64,000 nt of DNA from Streptomyces sp. NBC_00654 (GTDB lineage Bacteria; Actinomycetota; Actinomycetes; Streptomycetales; Streptomycetaceae): NCBI RefSeq assembly GCF_026341775.1, contig NZ_JAPEOB010000001.1, positions 744,001 to 808,000 of the forward strand, given 5' to 3'. This document shows, in pieces, positions 39,836 to 48,202 of this stretch; the stretch's first letter is position 1, and every line of letters begins with the position of its first letter. The notes beneath the pieces were generated by a model that was given only the letters and a program-made list of their open reading frames with translations, had not been told where the DNA came from and searched no databases. The translations under genes and the position numbers were made by a program.

Positions 39836-42034
39836 ATGAGCTGGCTCCGGGCGCTGAAGGAGACCGCCCGCGAGGGGCTGACGATCGAGCGGAGCAGTCC
39901 GGAACCGCTCATCGCGCTGCGCGGCGCGGTCGGCCTCGCCCTCGTCATCGGCGTGAGCCTCGCGCTGTTCGGGCCCGTGATCGCCGCCAGCTCCGCGTTC
40001 GGCGCGTTCCAGGCGGCCATCGCCACCTTCCAGCGGAGCTGGCGCCCGCGCCCCGTGCTCGCCCTGGTCTCCGGTGCCAGCCTCGGCGTGTCGACGTTCC
40101 TCGGCTATCTCGTCGGCTCGCAGACCATCCCCTTCATGGGCCTGCTCGCCCTCTGGACGTTCGCCGCCGGGATGGCCTGGGCGGCAGGCCCCACGGGCGG
40201 CATCATCGCGGCGTCGAACGTCGCGATCATGCTGGTGACGGTCACCCTGCCGACCTCCGTCGCGGACGCCGCCGCGCACGCCGGGATGATCGCGGTCGGC
40301 GGGCTGATCCAGGCATCGCTGGTCGTGCTGTTCCCGGTACGCCGGTGGGGCGCCCAGCGCGACGCGCTCGCCGACGCCCTGGCGGCCGAGGCCGACTACG
40401 CCCGCAGGCTGCGGCAGGACCCGGTGGCGCCCTTCGACCCGCTGCCCCTGATGACCGCCCGCAACGCCGCCGCCGTCACCCCCCGCGAGGCCCGCCGCCG
40501 CCCCGCCGAACTGCACGGTGCGCGGGGCGTCGCCGAGCGGCTGCGCCCGGTGCTGGCCTCCCTGGCGGACCCGGCGCTGGGGGTGCCCGCCGAGGGGCTG
40601 GAGCGGCTCTGGGTACGCGAACTGCTGGGCGCCGCCGGTTCCGTACTGGACGCGGCGGCCCGCGCGGTCCGGCAGGGCGACCCCGTCCACCTCGCCCCCA
40701 CCGACCTCGGTGTCCTGCGCACGCCCGACAACGAGGTGATCCTCGTCGGACCGGCCCGCCGCGCGGCCGACCGGCTCGACGCGCTGCTCTCCGACGTCAT
40801 CGAGATCGCCGAGGGCGCCGGCACCCGGGCCGCGGCCGAACGCGTCGGCTCCCGCCCGTCCGAACCGCCCGACCCCTACACCGCCGCTCATCCGGCCCAT
40901 CCGTCCGACCTCGCCCACACCGGAGTGGAGACCCGGCGCCGGCCCACCCTCCTCCGGCTGGTCCCGGTGATCCTGAAGGCGATGCGCCGGGAACTGCACC
41001 ACGGCTCCCCGATCCTGCGCCACGCGATCCGGGTCTCCGTGGTGGCCGCTGTCGGGTTCCTCATCGGTGCCGCGCTGCCGTTCGGCCACGGCTACTGGGC
41101 GCCGATGGCCGCCGTCATGGTGATGCGGCCGGACTTCTCCCAGACGTACTCGCGCTCCGTGGCCCGCTTCGGCGGCACCCTGATCGGGGTGGGGCTCGCG
41201 AGCGGGATCGTGCAGGCCGTGCACCCCGGCGTGACGCTCTCCGCGATCCTCGCGGTGTTCTGCGCCTGGCTGATGTACCTGCTGATGGGCACCGGCTATG
41301 TCGTCGGCCAGGTCTGCATCTCCGCGTATGTCGTCTTCCTGCTCGGCATGGCGGGCGACGACTGGTCCCAGACCGTCCTCGAACGCGTGGTGCTGACCCT
41401 GGTCGGCGGACTGCTCGCGATGGTCTCGTACGCCCTCTACCCGGCCTGGGAGACCCCGCGGCTGCGCAACCGGCTGGCCGACTGGCTGGTCTCGGACGGG
41501 CGGTACGCGGCCACGGTCGTCGCGCAGTACGCCGATCCGACGGCCGACAGCCACGAGGACGTGCGGACCGCGCTGCTGGCGACCCGTGAGGCCCGGGTCG
41601 CCTGGCAGGAGGCGCTGGCGACCGCCCAGCACGAACCCGTGCGCCACCGCGGCATCTCCCGCGCGGCGGCCGCCGACGCCCAGCACGCGCTGGCCGAGCT
41701 CGGCCGGTCCGCGATGCTGCTGGAGGCACACCTCCCGGCCGCCTCGGCCGCCCCCGTGCCCGGCGCCGCCGACCTGGCCGAGGCCCTGCACCGGGCGACG
41801 GAACAGGGTGCGAGGGCGGTACGGGAGCGACGCGTCCCGGACTGGCGGCAGGTCACCGAGGCGGTGGCGCACTGGGACGTGCCGGCGGACGGCACCACCC
41901 CCGCGCCCGACCCGGTCGTACGCAAGGGCGCGGCGCTGCTCCTCGAAGCGCTGGAGGAGTTCTCGCAGGCGCTGGACGAACGGGGCGGCAGCAGACGCAG
42001 TGACGTGTCCAGGTCCGGGCCGCCCCGAGGCTGA
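39836..42034 (+). CDS. FUSC family (aromatic acid exporter-like) membrane protein
   Basis: 732 residues. Two clusters of transmembrane segments are seen, at about residues 25-165 and 400-545, each followed by a cytoplasmic helical region. This two-block plan is that of the fusaric acid resistance/YccS group, which exports aromatic carboxylic acids or related compounds. The substrate is not known here. The N-terminal MSWLRALKETAREGL start agrees with actinobacterial members. Confidence 0.85.
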   Translation: MSWLRALKETAREGLTIERSSPEPLIALRGAVGLALVIGVSLALFGPVIAASSAFGAFQAAIATFQRSWRPRPVLALVSGASLGVSTFLGYLVGSQTIPFMGLLALWTFAAGMAWAAGPTGGIIAASNVAIMLVTVTLPTSVADAAAHAGMIAVGGLIQASLVVLFPVRRWGAQRDALADALAAEADYARRLRQDPVAPFDPLPLMTARNAAAVTPREARRRPAELHGARGVAERLRPVLASLADPALGVPAEGLERLWVRELLGAAGSVLDAAARAVRQGDPVHLAPTDLGVLRTPDNEVILVGPARRAADRLDALLSDVIEIAEGAGTRAAAERVGSRPSEPPDPYTAAHPAHPSDLAHTGVETRRRPTLLRLVPVILKAMRRELHHGSPILRHAIRVSVVAAVGFLIGAALPFGHGYWAPMAAVMVMRPDFSQTYSRSVARFGGTLIGVGLASGIVQAVHPGVTLSAILAVFCAWLMYLLMGTGYVVGQVCISAYVVFLLGMAGDDWSQTVLERVVLTLVGGLLAMVSYALYPAWETPRLRNRLADWLVSDGRYAATVVAQYADPTADSHEDVRTALLATREARVAWQEALATAQHEPVRHRGISRAAAADAQHALAELGRSAMLLEAHLPAASAAPVPGAADLAEALHRATEQGARAVRERRVPDWRQVTEAVAHWDVPADGTTPAPDPVVRKGAALLLEALEEFSQALDERGGSRRSDVSRSGPPRG

Positions 42035-42043
42035 GGCCGTCCG

Positions 42044-42535
42044 TCAGGGAGTGGGCAGACCCGGCAGGCTCGTCGGCATCTTGCCCGGTTCGGTCTTGGC
42101 GAGGGTGTCCTTGGCGCCGCCCTCCCAGGAGACGACGAGGGTCTTGCCGTCGTTGGACTCGATGGAGCCCATCGTGCGCCCGGTGCCGCCGTCGCTGCAC
42201 TTCAGGGACAGCATCGGCTCGCCCATGTCCTTCACCTCGCCCTGGCAGACGGCCTGGTCGGCGACGAGCGCGGCCTTGCCGGAGGCGACGGAGAGGGCCA
42301 CGGCCTTGCCGTCGGTGAGCCCCGCCCAGGTGCCCTCCAGCGAAGCGGCGTCCGTACCGGCGGAATCCCCGGAGCCGTTCTCCGCACCGCCGCCGGGAGC
42401 CGCGCTCTGCCCGGCGCCCGAACCGGCGGCCTTGTCCTTGTCGCCGCCGTCACTGTCGCCGCCGCAGGCGGTCAGCGCGAGCGCGGCGGCCAGACCGGCG
42501 GCGACGACGGCGCCGGTGCGTACAAACCTGATCAC
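42044..42535 (-). CDS. Small lipoprotein, unknown function
   Basis: 163 residues. The signal peptide ends in the lipobox LTAC (Cys near residue 24), followed by a Gly/Ser/Asp-rich linker and a globular part of about 100 residues with two cysteines (AVCQGEV, LKCSDG). The GTG at 42535 is chosen because AAGGGGGA lies 7 nt upstream; the frame continues to 42874, but those residues are not signal-like. It converges with the FUSC gene, leaving 9 nt between stops. Confidence 0.82.
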   Translation of the reverse strand: MIRFVRTGAVVAAGLAAALALTACGGDSDGGDKDKAAGSGAGQSAAPGGGAENGSGDSAGTDAASLEGTWAGLTDGKAVALSVASGKAALVADQAVCQGEVKDMGEPMLSLKCSDGGTGRTMGSIESNDGKTLVVSWEGGAKDTLAKTEPGKMPTSLPGLPTP

Positions 42536-42706
42536 GTGGAGTTCCCCCTTGTGGATTTCATGGTCGAAAGTCCGCGCCAAGCTACCAGGGGTGATGGGAT
42601 CAACTCCGTTAACCGGGAGCGGAATAGACGTGCTGTACGTCTCTCTCTTCGGGTCTCTCTCCGGAGCAGCGGGATCAGGCGTAAAGCTGTAGTCAAAGGA
42701 ACACCC

Positions 42707-42725
42707 CGCGTGCACGTGCATCTGC
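42707..42725 (+). promoter_or_regulatory. 19-nt element upstream of the DUF397 gene, shared with the ATPase gene
   Basis: CGCGTGCACGTGCATCTGC contains the palindrome TGCACGTGCA. The same 19 nt occur in the opposite orientation at 43841-43859, upstream of the divergent-facing ATPase gene, so both copies point toward the gene they precede. It is a candidate operator for the XRE regulator encoded nearby. Confidence 0.65.
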
Positions 42726-42800
42726 TCATGCATTGGCATATGAACACAGCTATGATCCGAGCTAGTTGACACTTGCACCTTGCAACTCGGGGAGCGTCCT

Positions 42801-43043
42801 GTGCACGACGTGTACAACGGCATGGCGGCCACAGAGCTTCGCGGAGTCGTCTGGCAGAAGAGCAGACACAGCAACTCCCAGGGGTCCTGCGTGGAGTTCG
42901 CGAAACTGCCCGGAGGGAATGTGGCGATGCGGAACTCGCGCCACCCCGACGGGCCCGCACTCGTCTATACGCCCGCCGAGATAGAGGCGCTGCTGCTCGG
43001 CGTCAAGGACGGGGAGTTCGACCATCTGGCGACGGGCGGCTGA
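42801..43043 (+). CDS. DUF397 domain protein
   Basis: 80 residues matching DUF397: WQKSRHSNSQGSCVEFA, then VAMRNSRHPDGPALVYT. DUF397 proteins accompany XRE/DUF5753 regulators and spore-type ATPases in Streptomyces and affect development and antibiotic production; their biochemical role is not settled. The GTG at 42801 has GGGGAG 6 nt upstream (42789-42794). Confidence 0.9.
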   Translation: MHDVYNGMAATELRGVVWQKSRHSNSQGSCVEFAKLPGGNVAMRNSRHPDGPALVYTPAEIEALLLGVKDGEFDHLATGG

Positions 43044-43146
43044 GGCCACGCGATCCCGGCCGGGCGATACCGCCGCGGCCCCCGCCCGCCGTACCCGCCG
43101 CCGTCCGCCGTACCCCTGCCGCCCGCCACCGCGCGTTCACCGCTTG

Positions 43147-43710
43147 CTACTCCGCATGAATTCCGGCGGTTTCCTGCGGTTTCGTGCTGTCCGTCAGTTT
43201 GTTGTCCGTGAGCCGGAACAGCGCCCAGACCACCTTGCCGCGCAGCGCCGCGCAGGGCGGCTCACCCATCGGTACGGGTGAGGGGTGCCAGCCCCAGCTG
43301 TCGCTGAAGGACTCCACCAGGAACAGGCCGCGGCCCGACTCCGCGGAGTCCGGTGCCTCACCGGCCACCGGGCTCTCCTGGCTGGGGTCGCGCACGGCGC
43401 ACACCAGGCGTGAGGTCCAGCGCATCAAGTGCAGCCGTACCGCCGGTTCCTGGGGGTCCCGGGGCGCGTCGTCGGGCAGCGCGTGACGCAGGGCGTTGGT
43501 GACGAGTTCGGACACCACGAGCGCGACATCGTCGAAACGGTCGGTCAGCTCCCACTGACTGAGCGTCGTTCGGGTGAACTTCCGCGCCCCGCCGACCGCT
43601 TCGTAGCGGGCGGGAAGCGAGCACGATGCCGATCCGGCGACCGCTGAGGGGTCGATGGGGGGAAGCCCCTGCCTTAACGGCTCGAGCATCGTCGATCCAT
43701 TCGTCCCCAT
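43147..43710 (-). CDS. ATP-binding protein, HATPase/anti-sigma-like (RsbW type)
   Basis: 187 residues with a histidine kinase-like ATPase fold: N box ALVVSELVTNALRHA, and G-box residues SGRGLFLVESFSDSWG. Such proteins are serine kinases or anti-sigma factors and frequently sit beside XRE/DUF397 genes. The ATG at 43710 follows GGGAGTG; the frame is open further upstream to 43875 without support. Confidence 0.88.
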   Translation of the reverse strand: MGTNGSTMLEPLRQGLPPIDPSAVAGSASCSLPARYEAVGGARKFTRTTLSQWELTDRFDDVALVVSELVTNALRHALPDDAPRDPQEPAVRLHLMRWTSRLVCAVRDPSQESPVAGEAPDSAESGRGLFLVESFSDSWGWHPSPVPMGEPPCAALRGKVVWALFRLTDNKLTDSTKPQETAGIHAE

Positions 43711-43840
43711 ACGAGGCACTCCCGGGATTCGCGGCTGTAGCGGCACTGCCTGTAGCGGTACTGCGGGGGGTACAGCGGCACAACACGAGCACGCAGGTGC
43801 GCAAGGACCATGGTTCCGAATGCGCAGGGCAGATGCAAGG

Positions 43841-43859
43841 GCAGATGCACGTGCACGCG
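43841..43859 (-). promoter_or_regulatory. 19-nt element upstream of the ATPase gene
   Basis: On the plus strand this reads GCAGATGCACGTGCACGCG, the exact reverse complement of 42707-42725. It is 131 bp upstream of the ATPase ATG and 187 bp from the XRE start. Confidence 0.65.
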
Positions 43860-43987
43860 CCGGACCTGCCCGCAAGCGTGCCGATTCTTACTCATTTCTT
43901 CCGTCGGTCAGTTTCGGAGCTTTCAGGACGGCTTCTCATTTCCGTAATCGAATGAGTACGGGCTGAAGCGTTTTGGTGGCAGAATCC

Positions 43988-44018
43988 GGCACCGGGGTTC
44001 AGGGGGGACCCCGGTGCC
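43988..44018 (+). repeat. 11-bp inverted repeat in the XRE gene leader
   Basis: GGCACCGGGGT (43988-43998) pairs with 44008-44018 around a 9-nt G-rich loop, ending 27 bp before the XRE start. It may be an attenuator, a terminator of upstream transcription, or part of a binding site. Confidence 0.6.
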
Positions 44019-44045
44019 CGGTAAGCGATGGGGAGGGTCGGACCA

Positions 44046-44909
44046 GTGTCGGCAGGCGAGTCGAGTGGATCTGTGGTGCGGCGCATCCTGCTGGGCTCTC
44101 AGCTCAGAAGGCTGCGTGAGTCGCGCGGCATCACCCGTGAGGCGGCCGGCTACTCCATCCGCGCCTCCGAATCGAAGATCAGCCGCATGGAGTTGGGACG
44201 GGTGAGCTTCAAGGCCAGGGACATCGAGGACCTGCTCACGCTCTACGGTGTCGCGGACGAGGCGGAGCGCGACTCCCTCCTCGGGCTGGCCCGGGAGGCC
44301 AACGTGGCGGGCTGGTGGCACAGTTACGGAGACGTGCTGCCCGGCTGGTTCCAGACATATGTGGGTCTGGAGGGTGCGGCCTCGCTCATCCGTATCTATG
44401 AAGTCCAGTTCGTCCACGGTCTGCTGCAGACCGAGGCCTATGCCCATGCGGTCGTCTCCCGGGGCATGCGCGGAGCGCCCGCCGCGGAGATCGACCGCCG
44501 TGTGGCGCTGCGCCTCGAACGGCAGAAGGCCCTCGTCTCCGAGCGCGCACCCCGCTTCCACGCCGTGCTCGACGAAGCGGCGCTGCGCCGTCCGTACGGC
44601 GAACGCGAGGTGATGCGCGCACAATTGCGGCATCTGATCGAAATGTCGGAGCAGCCGAACATCACGCTTCAAGTGATGCCCTTCAGTTTTGGCGGGCATG
44701 CGGGCGAGAGCGGTTCATTTACGATGCTGCGTTTCCCGGAATCCGATCTGTCGGACATTGTCTATTTGGAGCAGCTGACCAGCGCCCTCTATGTGGACAA
44801 GCCCGAGGAGGTCGCCCAGTACGAAAAGGCCATGGTGCGGCTGCACGAGGACAGTCCCGGCCCGGAAGAGAGCCGGGATCTCCTTCGCGGACTCCTCCAA
44901 CTGACATGA
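44046..44909 (+). CDS. XRE family regulator with DUF5753 domain
   Basis: 287 residues. The helix-turn-helix occupies about residues 14-68 (LGSQLRRLRESRGITREAAG, ASESKISRMELGR), and the rest is the DUF5753 ligand/partner domain including VQFVHGLLQTEAYA. These regulators act with DUF397 proteins such as the one encoded at 42801. The GTG at 44046 has GGGGAGGG 8 nt upstream; an ATG at 44028 would overlap that site. Confidence 0.92.
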   Translation: MSAGESSGSVVRRILLGSQLRRLRESRGITREAAGYSIRASESKISRMELGRVSFKARDIEDLLTLYGVADEAERDSLLGLAREANVAGWWHSYGDVLPGWFQTYVGLEGAASLIRIYEVQFVHGLLQTEAYAHAVVSRGMRGAPAAEIDRRVALRLERQKALVSERAPRFHAVLDEAALRRPYGEREVMRAQLRHLIEMSEQPNITLQVMPFSFGGHAGESGSFTMLRFPESDLSDIVYLEQLTSALYVDKPEEVAQYEKAMVRLHEDSPGPEESRDLLRGLLQLT

Positions 44910-44923
44910 TTTGTCAGTACGAT
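44900..44923 (+). promoter_or_regulatory. Palindromic operator next to the -10 box of the aldehyde dehydrogenase gene
   Basis: ACTGACA-TGATT-TGTCAGT (44900-44918) has perfect 7-bp arms and a 5-nt centre, a TetR-like layout. A TACGAT -10 candidate begins at its last base (44918-44923), so a bound protein would block polymerase. The site overlaps the stop of the XRE gene; no TetR gene is adjacent. Confidence 0.55.
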
Positions 44924-44967
44924 GACGTCGCATCAGGAGTCTGCGAACGCCTGCAGTAAGGGATTGC

Positions 44968-46425
44968 ATGTCCTACTTCCACGCCTTGGCCCACCAGTAC
45001 ATCGACGGCGAGTGGCTGACCGGAAGCGGCTCGTGGGACATCATCGATTTCAATCCCTACAACGGTGAGAAACTCGGTTCCATCACCGTCGCCACGGCGG
45101 TGGAGGTCGACCGGGCCTACCGCGCGGCCGAACGTGCCCAGCAGGACTGGGCCGCCACCAATCCGTACGAACGCCGCGCCGTTCTGGAACGCGCCCTGCG
45201 CATCACCGAGGAGCGCACCGATGAAATCGTCGACGCGGTCATCGAGGAGCTGGGCGGCACCCGGATCAGGGCGGAGTACGAGGTCCGCGGCGGCCGGGAA
45301 TTCCTGAGCGAGGCGATCCGGCAGGCGCTGCGCCCCACGGGGCGGCTGCTGCCCTCGGTGACGGACGGCAAGGAGAACCGCCTCTACCGGCTGCCCGTCG
45401 GCGTCATCGGGGTGATCAGCGCCTTCAACTTCCCTTTCCTGGTGACGATGAAGTCGGTCGCGCCCGCCCTGGCGCTGGGCAACGCGGTCGTCGTGAAACC
45501 CCATCAGAACGCGCCGGTCGTCGGCGGGGCACTGATCGCCCAGATCTTCGAGGACGCCGGGCTGCCGGCCGGGCTGCTCAATGTGGTGGTCACCGACAGT
45601 GCCGAGATAGGCGACGCCTTCATCGCCCACCCCGTGCCCAAGGTGATCTCCTTCACCGGCTCGGACCGGACGGGCCGCCATGTGGCCGCCACCGCCGCCG
45701 GGCTCTTCAAGCGGACCATCCTGGAACTCAGCGGCAACAGCGCCCTGGTGGTGCTGGAGGACGCGGATGTGGAGTACGCGGTCCAGGCGGCCGTCTTCAG
45801 CCGCTTCCTGTACCAGGGGCAGGTCAGCATGGCGGCCAACCGCATCATGGTGGACCGGCGGGTGGCGGAACGGTTCACCGAGCGGTTCACCGCCGAGGTG
45901 GCCGCGCTCAGGGCCGGGGACCCGCGTGACCCGGAGACCCGGATCGGTCCGGTCATCAACACCTTCCAGGCCGACGCCCTGGCCGCCCTGGTCGAACAGG
46001 CGGTCGCGGACGGGGCGACGGCGCTCGTGCGGGGCGGTGTCCGGGGCAATGTCGTCGGGCCGACCGTCCTGACCGGAATCCCGGAGGACTCACCGCTGCT
46101 GGCCCAGGAGATCTTCGGCCCAGTGGCACTGCTGATGACGTTCGACGGCGAGGAGGAGGCCGTACGGATGGTCAACGCCAGCCCGTACGGACTGAGCGGC
46201 GCCGTGCACACCGCGGACGCCGAACGCGGGGTGCGGTTCGCGCGGAGCGTCGTCAGCGGGATGTTCCACGTCAACGACTCCACCGTGCAGGACGATCCGC
46301 TGGTCGCCTTCGGCGGCGAGAAGATGTCCGGGAGCGGTCGGCTGAACGGTGAGGCGGTCGTGGAGGCCTTCACCACGCAGAAGTGGATGTCGATCCAGCA
46401 CGGCCGGACGGTCTTCCCCCTCTGA
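44968..46425 (+). CDS. Aldehyde dehydrogenase family protein with Ser at the catalytic Cys position
   Basis: 485 residues, full length for the family and closest in pattern to benzaldehyde/vanillin dehydrogenases. The cofactor and general-base parts are intact: GVISAFNFPF, KPHQNAP, SFTGSDRTG, and Glu253 in LELSGNS. The nucleophile position, 34 residues after that Glu, is Ser287 (AGC) in YQGQVSMAANR, where active enzymes have Cys. The PFG-type EIFGPV is present. The protein may be inactive as a dehydrogenase, act as an esterase or binding protein, or be an unusual enzyme. A palindromic operator lies at its promoter. Confidence 0.88.
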   Translation: MSYFHALAHQYIDGEWLTGSGSWDIIDFNPYNGEKLGSITVATAVEVDRAYRAAERAQQDWAATNPYERRAVLERALRITEERTDEIVDAVIEELGGTRIRAEYEVRGGREFLSEAIRQALRPTGRLLPSVTDGKENRLYRLPVGVIGVISAFNFPFLVTMKSVAPALALGNAVVVKPHQNAPVVGGALIAQIFEDAGLPAGLLNVVVTDSAEIGDAFIAHPVPKVISFTGSDRTGRHVAATAAGLFKRTILELSGNSALVVLEDADVEYAVQAAVFSRFLYQGQVSMAANRIMVDRRVAERFTERFTAEVAALRAGDPRDPETRIGPVINTFQADALAALVEQAVADGATALVRGGVRGNVVGPTVLTGIPEDSPLLAQEIFGPVALLMTFDGEEEAVRMVNASPYGLSGAVHTADAERGVRFARSVVSGMFHVNDSTVQDDPLVAFGGEKMSGSGRLNGEAVVEAFTTQKWMSIQHGRTVFPL

Positions 46426-46500
46426 CGTCCGCCGCGGCCTCCCGCTCGGGCGGCTCCTTCAGGTGTCCCCTTCGGACTGCCGCCCCGGCCCGGGATACCC

Positions 46501-46516
46501 TAGTCAAAGTTGACGA
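46501..46516 (+). promoter_or_regulatory. PadR operator copy 1, upstream of padR
   Basis: TAGTCAA-AG-TTGACGA, a near-palindrome with GTCAA/TTGAC arms. It begins at the last base of a TACCCT -10 candidate (46496-46501) and ends 15 bp before the padR ATG, fitting autoregulation. Confidence 0.7.
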
Positions 46517-46531
46517 GGAAGGAAGGGCGGT

Positions 46532-47173
46532 ATGTCCGCGATCCGGCTGCTCGTCCTCGGCGCCGTGCGTCAGCACGGCCGCGCGCACGGCTATCAGGTC
46601 CGCAACGACCTGGAGTACTGGGGCGCCCACGAGTGGTCCAACGCCAAGCCCGGATCGATCTACCACGCCCTGAAGCAGATGGCGAAGCAGGGACTGCTGC
46701 TCGCGCACGAGACCGCCCCGTCCACGGCCGGCGGCCCGCCCCGCACGGAGTACGAGATCACCGGCCGGGGGGTCGAGGAGTACCGCACCCTGCTGCGCTC
46801 CGCCATCACCTCGTACGACCAGAAGATGGACGTGCTCTCGGCCGCCGTCGGCTTCATCGTCGATCTGGAGCGGGCCGAGGCGGTGGCGCTGCTCCGGGAG
46901 CGGATCGCGGTCATCGAGGCGTGGCGGTCCTCGGTCACGGAGTACTACACCCCCGAGGACGGCCCCGAATCGCTCGGGCACATCGGCGAGATCATGAACC
47001 TGTGGGTGCATTCGGCGGACGCGGGTGCCGAGTGGACGCGCGGGCTGATCGAGCGGATCGAGGGTGGGGCGTACACCTTCGCGGGCGAGGGTGAGCCGTT
47101 CGTCGGGGTCCTCGCGGAGGGCGAGGAGAACCCGTACGCGACGGGGGTCCCCGATCCGGGGGACGACCACTAA
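46532..47173 (+). CDS. PadR family transcriptional repressor
   Basis: 213 residues. The N-terminal winged helix is typical (LLVLGAVRQHGRAHGYQV, GSIYHALKQMAKQGLL, PPRTEYEITGRG), followed by a C-terminal helical domain. It precedes an ABC exporter, and three copies of one palindromic sequence lie before padR and before the exporter. The expected role is repression of both until a compound is bound. GGAAGGAAGG lies before the ATG. Confidence 0.93.
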   Translation: MSAIRLLVLGAVRQHGRAHGYQVRNDLEYWGAHEWSNAKPGSIYHALKQMAKQGLLLAHETAPSTAGGPPRTEYEITGRGVEEYRTLLRSAITSYDQKMDVLSAAVGFIVDLERAEAVALLRERIAVIEAWRSSVTEYYTPEDGPESLGHIGEIMNLWVHSADAGAEWTRGLIERIEGGAYTFAGEGEPFVGVLAEGEENPYATGVPDPGDDH

Positions 47174-47186
47174 TCAAGTTTGACGA
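47171..47186 (+). promoter_or_regulatory. PadR operator copy 2, overlapping the ABC promoter -35
   Basis: TAATCAA-GT-TTGACGA. It overlaps the padR stop codon and contains the -35 hexamer of the exporter promoter. Confidence 0.75.
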
Positions 47187-47208
47187 ATGCCTTCGGGCCG
47201 GTTACCTT
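47180..47208 (+). promoter_or_regulatory. Promoter of the ABC exporter operon
   Basis: -35 TTGACG (47180-47185) and -10 TACCTT (47203-47208), 17-bp spacing. The start point would fall near 47215, between two PadR operator copies, leaving a leader of about 37 nt. Confidence 0.65.
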
Positions 47209-47216
47209 TGCCCAGC

Positions 47217-47232
47217 TAGTCAAGTTTGACTA
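47217..47232 (+). promoter_or_regulatory. PadR operator copy 3, at the ABC transcription start
   Basis: TAGTCAA-GT-TTGACTA, a perfect palindrome with 7-bp arms, 46 bp after copy 2 and 20 bp before the GTG start. Confidence 0.75.
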
Positions 47233-47251
47233 CGAAAGGGTGGCGGGAATC

Positions 47252-48202
47252 GTGACCGACGCGATCGTCATGGAGGGCGTGCGCAAGCGGTACGGGGACA
47301 AGCGCGCCCTGGACGGGCTGGACCTCGCCGTCGCCAGGGGCACCGTGCACGGTGTGCTCGGCCCGAACGGGGCCGGCAAGACCACGGCCGTACGCATCAT
47401 GTCGACGCTCCTGCGGCACGACGCGGGCCGGGTGGAGGTGGCGGGCCTGGACGTCCGCGACAGGGCGGGCGAGGTGCGGCGCAGGATCGGCCTGCTCGGG
47501 CAGCACGCGGCGGTGGACGAGGAGCTGAGCGGCCGGCAGAACCTGGAGATGTTCGGGCGGCTGTACCACCTGGGCGCACGCCGGGCGGGGGCGCGGGCGG
47601 ACGAACTCCTGGAGCGGTTCGGGCTCGCGGACACCGGGCGCAAGGCCGTCAAGCAGTACAGCGGGGGCATGCGCAGACGGCTCGATCTGGCGGCGTCGCT
47701 GATCACCGGTCCGCAGGTGCTGTTCCTGGACGAGCCGACGACCGGCCTCGACCCGCGCGGCCGGGCCGAGGTGTGGAACGCGGTCCGTTCCCTGGTCGGC
47801 GGCGGCACCACGGTCCTGCTCACCACGCAGTATCTGGAGGAGGCGGACCAGCTGGCGGACCGGATCTCGGTGATCGACAGCGGCAGGGTGGCCGCGGCGG
47901 GCACCGCCGACGAGCTGAAGGCACTGGTCGGCGGCGACCGGATCGATGTGATCGTGCGGGACGCGGCACGGCTGGGGGAGGCGGCGGCGCTCCTGCCCGG
48001 CGCGGGCCTGAGCGTCGACGAGGACCGGCGGCTCCTCAGCGCCCCGGCCCCGGACCGGATGGCCGCCCTGACCCGGACCGTACGGGCGCTGGAGGAGGCG
48101 GGCATCGAGGCGGAGGACATCGCGGTGCGCCGCCCGACCCTGGACGAGGTGTTCCTGTCCCTCACCGACCGGAAGACGGACCACGCGGAGGTGGCGGCAT
48201 GA
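47252..48202 (+). CDS. ABC transporter ATP-binding protein, DrrA type
   Basis: 316 residues. Walker [10 protein letters not shown], signature YSGGMRRRL, Walker [13 protein letters not shown] and the H-loop region are present, followed by the C-terminal extension of about 80 residues typical of the daunorubicin-resistance DrrA group. The GTG at 47252 gives the family start [14 protein letters not shown]; the frame is open to 47180 but those codons contain the operators. Stop overlaps the permease ATG (ATGA). Confidence 0.95.
   Translation: MTDAIVMEGVRKRYGDKRALDGLDLAVARGTVHGVLGPNGAGKTTAVRIMSTLLRHDAGRVEVAGLDVRDRAGEVRRRIGLLGQHAAVDEELSGRQNLEMFGRLYHLGARRAGARADELLERFGLADTGRKAVKQYSGGMRRRLDLAASLITGPQVLFLDEPTTGLDPRGRAEVWNAVRSLVGGGTTVLLTTQYLEEADQLADRISVIDSGRVAAAGTADELKALVGGDRIDVIVRDAARLGEAAALLPGAGLSVDEDRRLLSAPAPDRMAALTRTVRALEEAGIEAEDIAVRRPTLDEVFLSLTDRKTDHAEVAA

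Larger units (their letters stand above)
43711..44045. other. Divergent promoter region between the ATPase and XRE genes
   Basis: 335 bp without a gene. It holds the second 19-nt element, a preceding 12-bp direct repeat on the minus strand (TGCATCTGCCCT type, two copies near 43826-43848), and a GC-rich hairpin in the XRE leader. Confidence 0.6.

Noticed and set aside
42751..42771. TATGAT and TTGACA near the DUF397 gene as a promoter pair
   Set aside because: The order and spacing are wrong: TTGACA lies downstream of TATGAT, and the nearest TTGGCA is only 12 bp before TATGAT.
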